DNA of 64,000 nt from assembly GCF_004366595.1 (NCBI RefSeq), contig NZ_SORE01000008.1, positions 211,050 to 275,049 of the forward strand. Direction: 5' to 3'. This DNA is from Paraburkholderia rhizosphaerae (GTDB lineage: Bacteria > Pseudomonadota > Gammaproteobacteria > Burkholderiales > Burkholderiaceae). How positions within the stretch are numbered: the first letter of the stretch is position 1; every line of letters starts with the position of its first letter. Below the pieces are notes generated by a model. The model was given only the letters and a program-made list of their open reading frames with translations. It made no database searches and had not been told where the DNA came from. Below are positions 38,977 to 49,126 of this stretch, piece by piece. Position numbers and translations under genes: made by a program.

Positions 38977-41024
38977 TCCGCTTCTTCATCGATCGCCCGA
39001 TCTTTGCCAACGTTATCGCACTGCTGATCGTATTGCTCGGCGGCGTGGCCCTTTTCAATCTTCCGGTAACCCAATACCCGCCGATCACACCACCTACAGT
39101 TCAGGTTGTCGCGCACTATCCGGGCGCAAGCGCGCAAACCGTCGTCAACCGCATCGCGTTGCCTGTCGAGCAACAGGTGAATGGCGTTGAGCATATGTTG
39201 TACATGCAATCTTCGGCAACGAACGATGGCACATACACGCTAAACATTACCTTCGCGATCGGTACGGACATCGACCGTGCGCAGGTGCTTGTTCAGAATC
39301 GCGTGGCCGCTGCGACCGCGCTGTTGCCGCAGCCGGTTCAACAACTGGGCGTGACGGTTCGCAAGCGTTCTACTGCGATACTGCAGATCTACACGCTTCA
39401 GTCGTCCAATCCTCGCCACGGCGCGCTTTTCCTTAGTAACTACGCGACGATCAACCTGCATGACGAATTGGCGAGAGTGCCCGGTGTCGGCGACGTAACG
39501 ATATTCGGCGCGGGGCAATACAGCATTCGCATCTGGCTCGATCCGCAGCGCCTGGGCCAGCAGGGTCTCACACCCGCCGACGTGATTCAGGCAATTCAAA
39601 GCCAGAGCCGCGACGTCAGTGCCGGACAACTCGGCGCGCCGCCGGTCCCCACTGGGCAGCCATACCAGATGACGATCAACGTCGACGGCGCTTTGACCGG
39701 GCCGACGCAGTTCGACGACATCGTGATTAAAGGTGATAACACGAATGGCGGCCGTCTCGTGCGCATCAGGGACGTAGGACATTGCGAGCTCGGTGCCGCC
39801 AGTTACAGCCAGTTCTTCGATCTGGACGGGAAGCCTGCGGCGGGCATCGCCATATACCAGCTTCCGGACGCCAACGCGCTTGACGCGGGACGCGCGGTAC
39901 AGGCAAGGATGGCCGCATTGGCGGAAAACTTTCCGCGCGACATCACGTATGGCTTGCCGTTCGATACGACGCGCTTTGTTAGCGCGTCGGTAAAGGACGT
40001 ATACGTGACACTTGGCGAGACAGGTCTGATAGTCCTGGTGGTGATTCTGGTCTTTCTGCAGAACTGGCGTGCCACGCTGATACCGGCAACGACCGTCCCT
40101 GTGACGATCATCGGCGCCTTCGGCGCGATCTACATCATGGGGTTCACGATCAATCTGCTTACGCTTTTTGCGATCGTGCTCGCAATCGGTGTGGTGGTCG
40201 ACGATGCAATCGTGGTGGTGGAGGCGGTCAGCCACCGGATGGAGGCGGGCTTGCCCGCGCGGCAGGCTACGCTGGACGCGATGCGTGAGCTGCTCGGGCC
40301 GATCGCGGGCATTACCCTCGTACTTGTATCGGTTTTCCTGCCGGCGGCGTTTCTTCCCGGCCTCACCGGGCAGATGTACCGCCAGTTCGCGCTCGTGATC
40401 GCCGCCACGACGCTGATCAGCGCGCTAAACGCGCTGACGCTGAAGCCGGTGCAGAGCGTGCGCTGGCTACGTACACGCCGGTCAGGACTGCCATCCCCGT
40501 TCAGCCGATTTTTCAACCGGCTCTATCTGCCGCTGGAACGGTCGTATCTACGAGGCGCAACGTTCCTCGTGCGGCATGGCTGGTTTTCAATCGCGGGGGC
40601 TTCGGCGCTCGTGCTCGCCGCGCTCTTTGCATTGATGCATGTGCCGACGGGTTTCATCCCGCTCGAAGATCAAGGCTATCTGTTGATCGCCGCACAAACA
40701 GCCGACGCGGCGTCACTTGAGCGTACCCGCATCGTCATGCAGGAAATACAACGGAGGGTCGCCGCGATCCCCGGCGTCGATCATGTGATCAGTATCGGTG
40801 GAGTGTCCGCGCTCGATAACAATGCATCCGCATCGAATGCCGGAATTCTCTACATAACGCTCAAAGACTGGAGCGCTCGCGGGAAAGGAGAGGACCTTCG
40901 ATCGCTGTACCTGCGTCTGAACCACGAATTGTCCGGAATACCCGATGTGCGCACGCTCTGCTGGTACCACCGCCCATTCAAGGCCTGGGTAGCGGCGGCG
41001 GTTTTCAAGCCGAAGTCGTGCTGA
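38973..41024 (+). pseudogene. RND efflux pump, N-terminal two-thirds, frameshifted
   Basis: About 660 residues of an AcrB/MexB-type proton-driven pump: FFIDRPIFANVIALLIVLLG at the start, the membrane region with VVDDAIVVVEA (proton relay aspartates), and the FIPLEDQGYL that opens the second half. At about 40955-40962 the frame is lost: the tail after VRTL reads as non-homologous residues to a stop. The other frame continues as LVPPPIQGLGSGGGFQAEVVL, which is the expected pump sequence. A single missing base, or two extra, explains it. A sequencing error cannot be excluded. Confidence 0.85.
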
Positions 41025-42088
41025 CCGACGGGTCGCACGACTACGCCAAGCTGCAACGGGCGACCGGCTCACTGATCGATGCCGTTGCACATCGCCGGGA
41101 GATTCAGGTTCTGATGAGTCCGTTCAGCGCCGATGTTCCGCAAATCTTGATTCGTGTCGACAGAGCTAAAGCCGAGGCGATGCAGGTTGGTGTCGACACG
41201 GTATTCGACGCGCTGGAACAGTTCGTCGGGTCGAGCTTCGTGAACCAGTTCACGCTGTTCAATCATACGTTCCAGGTATACGTCCAGGCCGACGGGAAGT
41301 TCCGGAAAAGCGCGGACGACCTTCGCGGCATCTTTGTGCGCGGCAGTGCGGGGCAGATGGTTTCGCTGGCCAACCTGATACGGATTGAACACGGCACCGG
41401 TCCAGGCATTGCATCGCTTTACAACCTGCGACCCGCTGCGACGCTCAGTGGCACGCCGGCCGCGGCGTATAGCTCGGGGCAGGCAATTCAGGCAATAGAA
41501 AACGCCGCAGCACGAGTATTGCCACCGGGTGTAGGGATCGAATGGACGGCCATGTCTTATCAGGAAAAACTCGTCGGCAACACCGCCTATGTGGTTTTCG
41601 CATTCGCGGTGCTGCTTGTGTTTCTGGTGCTTGCGGCACAGTACGAAAGCTGGTGGTTGCCGGGCGCCGTCATTTTCGGTTTGCCGATGGCGCTGTTGGG
41701 CACTGCAACTGTGCTCCTCAGTCTTGGTGTTGCGAATAACCTTTATACGCAGATCGGCATTGTCTTGCTGATTGCGCTGTGCGCAAAGAACGCAATCCTG
41801 ATTGTGGAGCTGGCAAGAAAGCGGCGTGAGCAGGGTCTCGAGATCGAAGCGGCCGCTATAGAGGCCGCTCGCATACGGTTCCGCCCCATTCTGATGACGT
41901 CGATTGCCTTCATTCTAGGCGTTTTGCCAATGGTCGTAGCCTCCGGCGCCAGCGCGAGCGCCCGACGATCGCTTGGTATTGCAGTGTTTTCCGGAATGTT
42001 GGCGTCGACAGCGATTGCGACGCTTTTTGTTCCCAGCTTCTACGTCGTTCTTCAGCGGTTATCTGAACGAACACGCGCAGGCCGTTAG
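41018..42088 (+). pseudogene. RND efflux pump, C-terminal third, separated by the frameshift
   Basis: Continues the pump from about 40959 in a different frame to the normal end: porter domain, then membrane helices with QYESWWLPGAVIFGLPMALLG, RPILMTSIAFILGVLPMV and the terminal FVPSFYVVLQRL. Joined to the first part, the product would be about 1038 residues, the usual size. An ATG at 41018 could restart translation, but half a pump is unlikely to work. Confidence 0.85.
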
Positions 42089-42120
42089 CACAACGCTCAC
42101 CATCAAACCGGTTAAGCCCC

Positions 42121-42864
42121 ATGAGTACAGACCTTGAACGCGAGCAGGCGCCAGGACGTCCCGCACGAATAATTGTGCTGGACGACGAAGCTGAACTGCG
42201 CAATATGTTGCAGAGTTTCCTGACTTCACAAGGGTTCGAAGTGCGGACCGTCGGCGACAGCGGCCGCCTATACAGGAATCTCGAGCGCGAGCCCTTCGAC
42301 CTGCTGGTCCTGGATGTCGCGATGGAGCCCGAGGACGGGTTGTCGGTATGCAAGCGTCTGCGCAGGGAAGGGCAGACCATTCCGATTCTGATGCTCACCG
42401 CGCGAGGCGATCCGATTGATCGGGTTATCGGCCTTGAGACCGGCGCAGACGACTATCTCGCGAAGCCATTCTTGCCGCGCGAGCTGATCGCGCGCATCCG
42501 CGCGATCCTGCGAAGGCAGTACGTGCTTGGGAACGAATCGGTCAATGCAGGAAAAGACCTTATTTTCGGGCGCTTCTACTTCGACATGACACTGCGTCAG
42601 CTCACGAAAGACGGAGATGTGGTTAGCCTGAACACCGCGGAGAGAAGGCTGCTCGAGGCGCTCGCGGCAACTCCGAACCGCGCTGTCAGCCGGGAAAATC
42701 TGCTGGTCCGTGCGAGAGGGCGCGACTACGAGGCATCCGGGCGTAGTGTGGACGTACAGATTCTGAGGCTTCGCCAGATCATCGAAGACGATCCGTCCAG
42801 GCCAAGGTACATCAAGACAGTCTGGGGTTTAGGATACATGCTGATCGCGGAGGTCACGCCATGA
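42121..42864 (+). CDS. OmpR-family response regulator of the efflux operon
   Basis: 247 residues. Receiver with VLDDEAEL, phospho-acceptor Asp65 in LVLDVAMEP, and lysine in YLAKPF; then a winged-helix DNA-binding domain (LNTAERRLLEALAATPNRAVSRENLL and SVDVQILRLRQIIEDD). Lies 32 bases after the pump gene and overlaps the kinase by four bases (ATGA), so it most likely regulates the pump. Confidence 0.95.
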   Translation: MSTDLEREQAPGRPARIIVLDDEAELRNMLQSFLTSQGFEVRTVGDSGRLYRNLEREPFDLLVLDVAMEPEDGLSVCKRLRREGQTIPILMLTARGDPIDRVIGLETGADDYLAKPFLPRELIARIRAILRRQYVLGNESVNAGKDLIFGRFYFDMTLRQLTKDGDVVSLNTAERRLLEALAATPNRAVSRENLLVRARGRDYEASGRSVDVQILRLRQIIEDDPSRPRYIKTVWGLGYMLIAEVTP

Positions 42865-44177
42865 TGAAGTGCGCGTGGTGCCACTCATTGCTCGGTCGCA
42901 ATGTCGCGCTTCTTGTCGCGCTTGTGATCGTCAGTCAGATCTCGGCCGTCATCGTATTCATACTGTTCGTCCAGAAGCCGCATATCGCGGAGGCCGCGTC
43001 GTTGATGGCATCACAGGTGACGACGATAGACCAGTTGCTTCAACATGTACCGGAGAGCCAGCGCGAACAGTACGTGCAATGGTTTAACGGACGGGACCAT
43101 GCGCCGCCCGGCGCCATTCCCGTCGCACACACATCGCTGGTCAGTCCGATCCGCGGTCTGGAAGCGCGGTGGTTCATGAATGAACTGATCCGCAGTTTGC
43201 CGGACGACATAGAACTGCGCATTCAATCCACGACTGAGCATCGGCTTTGGGCGCAGGTACATATCGCGGATAAACAATACTGGGTTTCGCTTTCCTCGCT
43301 GTCCGGCGTCCCGAACACACGCTATGAGGGAATGTCGGCTGCGATCGCATTATCGGTGGCGCTGGCGTCTATTGCGACATTGGCTGCCTATGCATTGCAC
43401 CGAAGGATAAATCGTCCGCTGAAGCATCTTGTCGAGGCCGCTCAACACCTTGGCGACGGCGGCCGCCCCGCGCCGGTGCCGGTGGAAGGGCCCACGGAGA
43501 TTGCAACGGTCGCGGAGGCTTTCAATGGAATGATAAGGCGCCTCTCGGACAACGAGGTCGCGCGAGCGATGATGCTTGCGGGAATCTCGCATGACATCAG
43601 AACGCCGCTTACCAAACTGCGACTTGCGATTGCCATGAATGATAAGGGAGGCACTGACCTTGCTTCAGCCGAGCGCTTTATCGACGATATCGATATGATC
43701 GTCGGCCAGTTTATTGACTTTGCTCGCGGCACACACGATGAGGAGGCCGTGACAGGGAACCTGAACGAACTGGTGGAGCAACTGGTAGCGGACTTCGCAG
43801 GCCTTGGACACGATTTCCATCGCGATCTGAAGCCTTTGCCGCTGGTTCGTTATGGTCCCGTCGGGATGCTAAGACTGTTGATGAATCTTATGCACAACGC
43901 GGTAACACACGGGAAGACGGGCCTCAGTGTGCGCACGTGGCAAGAAGGAAGATCGGCCTGCGTCGGTGTGACGGACGAGGGGCCAGGGGTGCCGGGCGAG
44001 TTGCTTGCCCATCTGGTACAGCCATTCAAGCGCGGGCCGCAGTACAAGGGCAAGGCCGCCGGTGCAGGGTTGGGACTCGCTATTGCCAATCAGATCGCCG
44101 TCCAGCATGGCGGTAAGCTCACGCTTGCGACGAGGAGTGAGGGAGGGTTTGAGGCGGTGCTTGAGCTGCCGCTGTAG
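42861..44177 (+). CDS. EnvZ-type sensor histidine kinase
   Basis: 438 residues. Two membrane segments (about 13-36 and 158-178), a periplasmic domain between them, HAMP, then AGISHDIRTPLTKLRLAI with phospho-accepting His244, and a HATPase_c domain (LMNLMHNAVTHG, TDEGPGVP, GAGLGLAIANQI). Partner of the overlapping OmpR-type regulator. Confidence 0.95.
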   Translation: MMKCAWCHSLLGRNVALLVALVIVSQISAVIVFILFVQKPHIAEAASLMASQVTTIDQLLQHVPESQREQYVQWFNGRDHAPPGAIPVAHTSLVSPIRGLEARWFMNELIRSLPDDIELRIQSTTEHRLWAQVHIADKQYWVSLSSLSGVPNTRYEGMSAAIALSVALASIATLAAYALHRRINRPLKHLVEAAQHLGDGGRPAPVPVEGPTEIATVAEAFNGMIRRLSDNEVARAMMLAGISHDIRTPLTKLRLAIAMNDKGGTDLASAERFIDDIDMIVGQFIDFARGTHDEEAVTGNLNELVEQLVADFAGLGHDFHRDLKPLPLVRYGPVGMLRLLMNLMHNAVTHGKTGLSVRTWQEGRSACVGVTDEGPGVPGELLAHLVQPFKRGPQYKGKAAGAGLGLAIANQIAVQHGGKLTLATRSEGGFEAVLELPL

Positions 44178-44229
44178 CCTTGCACGGCAGAGTAAAGCAT
44201 GCGCCCGTCGTGGACCATCACACCTTTTA

Positions 44230-44709
44230 TTATTTGTCGCTCCGCTTTTCACGAACGTTAAGTCGAATCACGTCGACATGGCCCGGCATATCCCCCGCCA
44301 GTTCGCTTTCCGTGTAACTGAAGTACAGAACCGTATGCCGGATCGGATCCAGAATTCGGAACACGTGAAGCTCCTTGAAGATGGGATTGACCGATTCGTC
44401 GAACACCTGCGCCTGGCGAGGTATCCGCTTCGACAAATCAAGCGTCCCGACTTGATGACAGGAGACTTCCGTGTCCGGGGCGTGCACGGGCTGAGCGTTT
44501 CCACCGAAGCGATTGTCGTCATGCGTTGTTGAGACATAGCAGGTGACGCCTGTCAAAAGAGGATCGTCGAATGCGGAGATCCCGACTTGTCCTCCATAGC
44601 GGTGTGAGTGCGTCGTGATTCTCGCGAATTCCTCACCGCGAACGGTGACAGGCACGGATGTCGCGAGCACAGTCGCCGTGCAGCAAAGAAGGACAAGGCA
44701 ACGCGTCAT
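44230..44709 (-). CDS. creA: CreA family protein
   Basis: 159 residues. Signal peptide (MTRCLVLLCCTATVLATS), then the CreA pattern: ISAFDDPLLTGVTCYVS, VSCHQVGTLDLSKRI, QAQVFDESVNPIFKELHVFR and the final YFSYTESELAGD. Periplasmic, function unknown. GGAG lies seven bases before the ATG; an FNR box is 104 bases upstream. The box marks return to the low-oxygen regulon after the efflux block. Confidence 0.88.
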   Translation of the reverse strand: MTRCLVLLCCTATVLATSVPVTVRGEEFARITTHSHRYGGQVGISAFDDPLLTGVTCYVSTTHDDNRFGGNAQPVHAPDTEVSCHQVGTLDLSKRIPRQAQVFDESVNPIFKELHVFRILDPIRHTVLYFSYTESELAGDMPGHVDVIRLNVREKRSDK

Positions 44710-44775
44710 GACGTTTCTCCTCCGGCACACTGGAGCCTCCCGCCCAAACCAAACCTCGTCCTGAAGGAGGTCAGC

Positions 44776-44817
44776 ATGGTTCAGTCAGACTATGACTTGG
44801 CTTTTTTCGCCAGTTGA
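44776..44817 (+). CDS. Possible 13-residue mini-ORF
   Basis: ATG five bases after AAGGAGG, an almost perfect ribosome site, encoding MVQSDYDLAFFAS and stopping inside the FNR box. It may be the start of a lost gene or chance. Confidence 0.25.
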   Translation: MVQSDYDLAFFAS

Positions 44818-44827
44818 CCCACGTCAA
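44814..44827. promoter_or_regulatory. FNR/ANR box (TTGAC-CCAC-GTCAA)
   Basis: Exact site 104 bases before the creA-like start. First box after the efflux block. Confidence 0.75.
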
Positions 44828-44927
44828 CAGATGACCAGTTAGCAAGACCAGATGACCGCCGCCACGCTACAGGGCGATGGTGCGAAGCACAGAGCGGTAT
44901 AGGCGTTGTGCCATGCTGCATCGCGGT

Positions 44928-45569
44928 TCAGTGCTTTGCTGTATGACCGCGTTCACCGGCGTCGCGTACTTTGATGGTGCGTCGCCATTTCAGCTTTCGT
45001 TGCTCGAGCAGCATTTTCCAGTCAAGTTTCATGATCGCGTACACGGAACCGAGCAACGCAATCTGCGCAACGACAAAATAGCTGCTCAGATACCCGCCTT
45101 CGAACTGCGATTCCGGATCGACATAGGACGAGACAAGCCGCCCCAGATGCGCCCACGCCCAATAGCTGATTGTGCGACCGGCAAAGAACGCGACGCCGAT
45201 GGAGCCGAGCGGCAATCGCGTGAGTCCGTATGCAATGAAGAGATAGTTCGAAGGAAAGGGACTCAGCGCATACAGGCAGAATGCGCCCACGGTCAGCTTC
45301 TTGCGCGTCCTCAACCAGGCTTCGACAACTTCAATGTTTTGCCGGTCGGCCTCGCGCATCAGCTTCCCTCGCACGAGCGATCGTGCGAACTTTGCCAACA
45401 CCAACCGTCCGATAGTCGCCGCACTGGCGGCGACGACTGCGAACACGAACGGATTGCCGTCGGGGAGGTTAAAGCCGACCCAGGACATGGCCATCCACGT
45501 GGGAGGCGCGAAGGCCGGCACGAGATTGATCAGCAGAACGGCAACGAACAGTGTCGCCAGTGTGGACAT
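44928..45569 (-). CDS. Small-molecule/DedA-like membrane protein
   Basis: 213 residues with about five membrane segments, starting MSTLATLFVAVLLINLVPAF. The layout (hydrophobic start, conserved ALSPFPSNYLFIAYGL, later helices) resembles VTT/DedA-like proteins, but I assign this only weakly. No ribosome site is clear; GTG just before the ATG is an alternative. An FNR box is 61 bases upstream, shared with the divergent ATPase. Confidence 0.65.
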   Translation of the reverse strand: MSTLATLFVAVLLINLVPAFAPPTWMAMSWVGFNLPDGNPFVFAVVAASAATIGRLVLAKFARSLVRGKLMREADRQNIEVVEAWLRTRKKLTVGAFCLYALSPFPSNYLFIAYGLTRLPLGSIGVAFFAGRTISYWAWAHLGRLVSSYVDPESQFEGGYLSSYFVVAQIALLGSVYAIMKLDWKMLLEQRKLKWRRTIKVRDAGERGHTAKH

Positions 45570-45630
45570 CACAGATTTACCCGAGCGATTTTCTATCGTT
45601 CTCAGCTTGCCGCGCCACAGAAGAATGCGG

Positions 45631-45644
45631 TTGATGCAGATCAA
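45631..45644. promoter_or_regulatory. FNR/ANR box (TTGAT-GCAG-ATCAA)
   Basis: Exact site 61 bases before the membrane-protein gene and 154 bases before the metal ATPase, in their divergent region. Confidence 0.75.
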
Positions 45645-45798
45645 CCGGCCGCTGGCCAGTTTCTGATCTGCTAGCAAGTGGACGGATGCCTGCCGGTCTA
45701 CCGCATTCGTAACAGTTGGATATCCGTGACTAGCTACGCGCGATAGGGGGCGAGCAAGGTCATTCCTGTAAGCGTTGTGTTCGTGCGATTCACCCGCT

Positions 45799-48090
45799 AT
45801 GCCACGTCTGTTCCGCTCTGTCGATGGTGTTCTTCTGGCCGTCTCGGCAGGAAGCCTGGTCATCGGCGTGATATTTGCCCGGCTCGGCGATGGCGCGCTT
45901 GCACACGCGTTGTGGGCCGCGGGCGCGTCGCCGGTCCTGGTGGCGCTGCTGGTGTCCATCTTTCGCGCATTGCGGCGACGCGAAGCGGGCGTCGATGTGC
46001 TCGCGCTGCTTGCCATCGGTTTCGCGCTCGGGCTGGGCGAATTTCTGACCGCCGCGGTGATCTCGTTGATGCTGGCAAGTGGACGGGCGCTCGAGCAGTA
46101 CGCAAAGGAGCGGGCGCATCGCGAGATGACCGCATTGCTGAGCCGCGCTCCGCGTCACGCCAATCGCTTTGAAAGCGGTGAATGGCGCCGCGTGGAACTG
46201 GATGCGGTACTTCCCGGTGATCGTCTGCTGATCCGCAGCGGCGAACTCGTGCCCGTCGACGGCTCGCTGATCGGCGCTGCGCAGCTTGACGAGTCGATGC
46301 TCACCGGAGAATCGGTGATCCGGCAACGCTGCGCTGGCGAATCGGTGAGCAGCGGGGTGCTCAATGCTGGTGCCGGGTTCGAGATCGTCGCTGCTGCGAG
46401 TGCCCAGGACAGCATGTTTGCCAGCATCGTCCGCATGGTACGCGCCGCACAGCGTGGGCGCAGTCCCGCCGCGCGTCTTGCCGATCGTTACGCCCTGGTG
46501 TTCGTCGCGGTCGCGCTGGCGCTTGCCGCAGGCAGCTGGTTTGTCACTGGGAACGCGGTTCGGGCGCTTGCTGTACTTGTCGTTGCAACCCCGTGCCCGC
46601 TGATTCTTGCCGTGCCGGTGGCGATCGTCTCCGGTATGTCGCGTTGCGCGAAACGCGGTGTTCTCGTCAAAGGAGGCGGCGCGCTTGAACGGCTCGCACA
46701 AGCCAGTGTGCTGTTTTTTGACAAAACGGGAACGCTGACCGGCGGGCGCGTGCGCCTCGTGGCCATCGAAGCCAGCGCGGGCACATCACCCGAATCTGTT
46801 TTGCGCTTCGCCGCGTGTCTCGGCCAGGCCTCGGTACATGTCATTTCAGAAGCCGTGACCATTGCGGCACGCGAGCGCCACCTCGTCCTGAGCGTGCCAT
46901 GCCAGGTGGAGGAGCAGCCCGGTGCCGGCGTAAAGGGCGAAGTCGACGGCCACGTCGTCGTAATCGGTTCGTTTGCCTACGTATCGTCATTCGCAACGCC
47001 TGCGTCCTGGAGCGCAGCGTTTCTTCAGCGGCTCGCTTACGAGGGCGCTTCCGCTGTATTCGTCGGCGTGGACGGTTGCATGGTCGGTGCGCTTCAGATG
47101 GCCGATCAGATCCGTCCGGAAACGCCCCGGGCGTTGCGGCTACTCAGGCAGGAGGGCATCTCACGGCTCGTTATGCTGACCGGCGACCGACGCGACCTGG
47201 CTGAGACGATCGGTGCGATGCTCGGCGTAACCGAAGTCCGGGCCGAGTTGACGCCATCCGACAAGCTCGCGGCGATTCACGCAGCCCGCCGTGATGGCAC
47301 GGTCGTTATGGTCGGCGACGGCATTAACGACGCCCCCGCGCTCGCCGCGGCCGATGTCGGCGTCGCGATGGGTGCGCGCGGAGCGACAGCGTCGTCAGAG
47401 GCGGCAGACGTTGTGCTGCTGGTCGACCGTCTGGACCGGCTTGTCGAGGGTGTACGGGTGGCACGACAAACCAGGCGGATCGCCGTCCAGAGTGTGATAG
47501 CCGGCATGGTTCTGTCATTCGCGGCGATGGCGGTCGCTGCCCTCGGGTATTTGCCACCTTTGCCAGGCGCGTTGCTTCAGGAGGTCATCGATGTGGCGGT
47601 CATCGTGAACGCGCTACGAGTATTGCGGATACGGTCATCCGCGACCGCCGGAAGTCTTGCCGCAAATGACGCGGAACGTCTGAGGACGGAGCATATCGAG
47701 CTCGGACCGGTTATCGGACGGATCAGGGAACTGGCGGACAAACTACCTGGTTTGCCCGCAGCGTCAGCGGTGGAGGCGCTCACAGGTATGAACGATTTGC
47801 TGGCCGATAAGCTATTGCCGCATGAACAGCGCGACGACCTGGAAGTCTATCCGGGTCTCGCACGTCTTATTGGCGGTGAGGATCCGATGGCGCCAATGAG
47901 CGCGATGCACAGCGAAATCTTCCGGATCACGCGACTGCTCAGGCAGTTGACCGAGGGTCTACCGCCCGAGGGACCGGACGCCGGTAGTGTGCGCGAATTT
48001 CAGCGTCTCCTGTACGAACTCAGCGCAATCGTACATCTGCATTGCGCACAGGAAGACCAACTCTTCCACGTTCTGGGCGAGGGGGCTTAG
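45799..48090 (+). CDS. P1B-type metal-transporting ATPase with C-terminal hemerythrin-like domain
   Basis: 763 residues. TGES at 169-172, metal-site TPCPL at 264-268 in the membrane, phosphorylated Asp308 in DKTGT, and GDGINDAP. There is no N-terminal heavy-metal domain. The C-terminal 140 residues fit a hemerythrin-like four-helix bundle with iron-ligand-type residues in LLPHEQRDD, AMHSEIF and VHLHCAQEDQLFH. The pattern resembles P1B-5 ATPases such as Nia of Sinorhizobium, which move nickel or ferrous iron and carry such a tail. The ATG has no clear ribosome site; TTG 45775 is possible. The hemerythrin tail may sense iron or oxygen. Confidence 0.9.
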   Translation: MPRLFRSVDGVLLAVSAGSLVIGVIFARLGDGALAHALWAAGASPVLVALLVSIFRALRRREAGVDVLALLAIGFALGLGEFLTAAVISLMLASGRALEQYAKERAHREMTALLSRAPRHANRFESGEWRRVELDAVLPGDRLLIRSGELVPVDGSLIGAAQLDESMLTGESVIRQRCAGESVSSGVLNAGAGFEIVAAASAQDSMFASIVRMVRAAQRGRSPAARLADRYALVFVAVALALAAGSWFVTGNAVRALAVLVVATPCPLILAVPVAIVSGMSRCAKRGVLVKGGGALERLAQASVLFFDKTGTLTGGRVRLVAIEASAGTSPESVLRFAACLGQASVHVISEAVTIAARERHLVLSVPCQVEEQPGAGVKGEVDGHVVVIGSFAYVSSFATPASWSAAFLQRLAYEGASAVFVGVDGCMVGALQMADQIRPETPRALRLLRQEGISRLVMLTGDRRDLAETIGAMLGVTEVRAELTPSDKLAAIHAARRDGTVVMVGDGINDAPALAAADVGVAMGARGATASSEAADVVLLVDRLDRLVEGVRVARQTRRIAVQSVIAGMVLSFAAMAVAALGYLPPLPGALLQEVIDVAVIVNALRVLRIRSSATAGSLAANDAERLRTEHIELGPVIGRIRELADKLPGLPAASAVEALTGMNDLLADKLLPHEQRDDLEVYPGLARLIGGEDPMAPMSAMHSEIFRITRLLRQLTEGLPPEGPDAGSVREFQRLLYELSAIVHLHCAQEDQLFHVLGEGA

Positions 48091-48127
48091 GCATCGCGCA
48101 CCGGACGGCACGCGTCGAGGCACGGCG

Positions 48128-49126
48128 TCACGCATCATGCGCTCGATCACTTTCAGGACCGGGGCGGCTGGGGGCGTCGTGGTGAACGAGCAGGAGCGGT
48201 GTTCGCGTGATACGCGCAACCCGAGCCGCGACGCTGCCGAGTATCCAGCGTGCCGCGCCGCGCCTGCCATGCGTGCCCATGACGACGAGTTGTGCGTGCC
48301 AACTGTCTGCTTCGCGTACGATTGCATGCGCAACATCGTCGTCGTTTCTGCCTGTCCCGAGGACGGCCGAAGTCGGCTGCGCCGATACACCGGGAAGGAC
48401 TTTATCCGCTGCTGCGAGTGCGTGCTTGCCCTCGGCGGTGAAAGCGGGCTCGAGCGCATCGGGCACGAGGTCGCCGGGTCGCACGGCGTCATCGATCACA
48501 TAGACGGATCGCAGACAGGTGTCGCGGTTCGCAAATCGCACGCCATACCGCAATGCGCTTACTGACTGAGGGCTTCCATCAACCGCGAAAAGAATGCGTT
48601 CCGGCAGATGATCGATCGGTGTGCGGCAGGCCTCGGGAACGATGAGTACGGGACAGCGCAGGTGTCTGGGCAACTGCCCCGACACGGTGCCCTCGACCCA
48701 GCGCGGTAACCCGTGATGTTGTCGGGTGCCGACTATCAATAGTTCGGCGCTCCATGCGTGAGCCGCGTCGACCAATGCACTCACGACGTCGCCACCATGT
48801 TTTGCCAGGTCGACCAGTTCCGTTGCGATTTTGAACTTACTGTCGGCGATCCGTTGCTTCGCTTCTTCCAGTGTTTCGGTGGCATCGTGCAGCAGTTCCT
48901 GTCGAGCCGGATTCAGTGCCCGACCCGCTTGTCGGGCAAGCGGAAAAATCGAATGCGGAGTTTCGGCTACGCTAACGAGCCGAACCTCCGCGCCGTCTGG
49001 AAGGATGTTTCGTGCGTAAATGAGTGCCTGCCGTGATGCCGCCGACGGATCAACGGCAATCGTGACCCTGCGTGGTAGCGTAGGTGTGATATCGCCTGAA
49101 CTGGGCAGATTCAAGATGTGCTCCAT
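48128..49126 (-). CDS. Tandem universal stress protein
   Basis: 332 residues with two Usp domains. The second keeps VMGTHGRRGAARWILGSVAARV, the full ATP-binding pattern; the first has GTRQHHGLPRW in that place and is degenerate. The same arrangement as the protein at 3763, so the two are paralogues. ATG 49126 chosen by domain start; in-frame ATGs at 49165 and 49186 exist. FNR boxes lie upstream at 49315-49383. Confidence 0.9.
   Translation of the reverse strand: MEHILNLPSSGDITPTLPRRVTIAVDPSAASRQALIYARNILPDGAEVRLVSVAETPHSIFPLARQAGRALNPARQELLHDATETLEEAKQRIADSKFKIATELVDLAKHGGDVVSALVDAAHAWSAELLIVGTRQHHGLPRWVEGTVSGQLPRHLRCPVLIVPEACRTPIDHLPERILFAVDGSPQSVSALRYGVRFANRDTCLRSVYVIDDAVRPGDLVPDALEPAFTAEGKHALAAADKVLPGVSAQPTSAVLGTGRNDDDVAHAIVREADSWHAQLVVMGTHGRRGAARWILGSVAARVARITRTPLLLVHHDAPSRPGPESDRAHDA

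Noticed and set aside
39240..40235. A 331-residue open frame antisense to the RND pump
   Set aside because: The pump sequence is clear on the other strand; the antisense frame shows no known motif.
40950..41024. Programmed ribosomal frameshifting in the RND gene
   Set aside because: No slippery heptamer or following structure is apparent, and RND pumps are not known to use it; mutation or sequence error is simpler.
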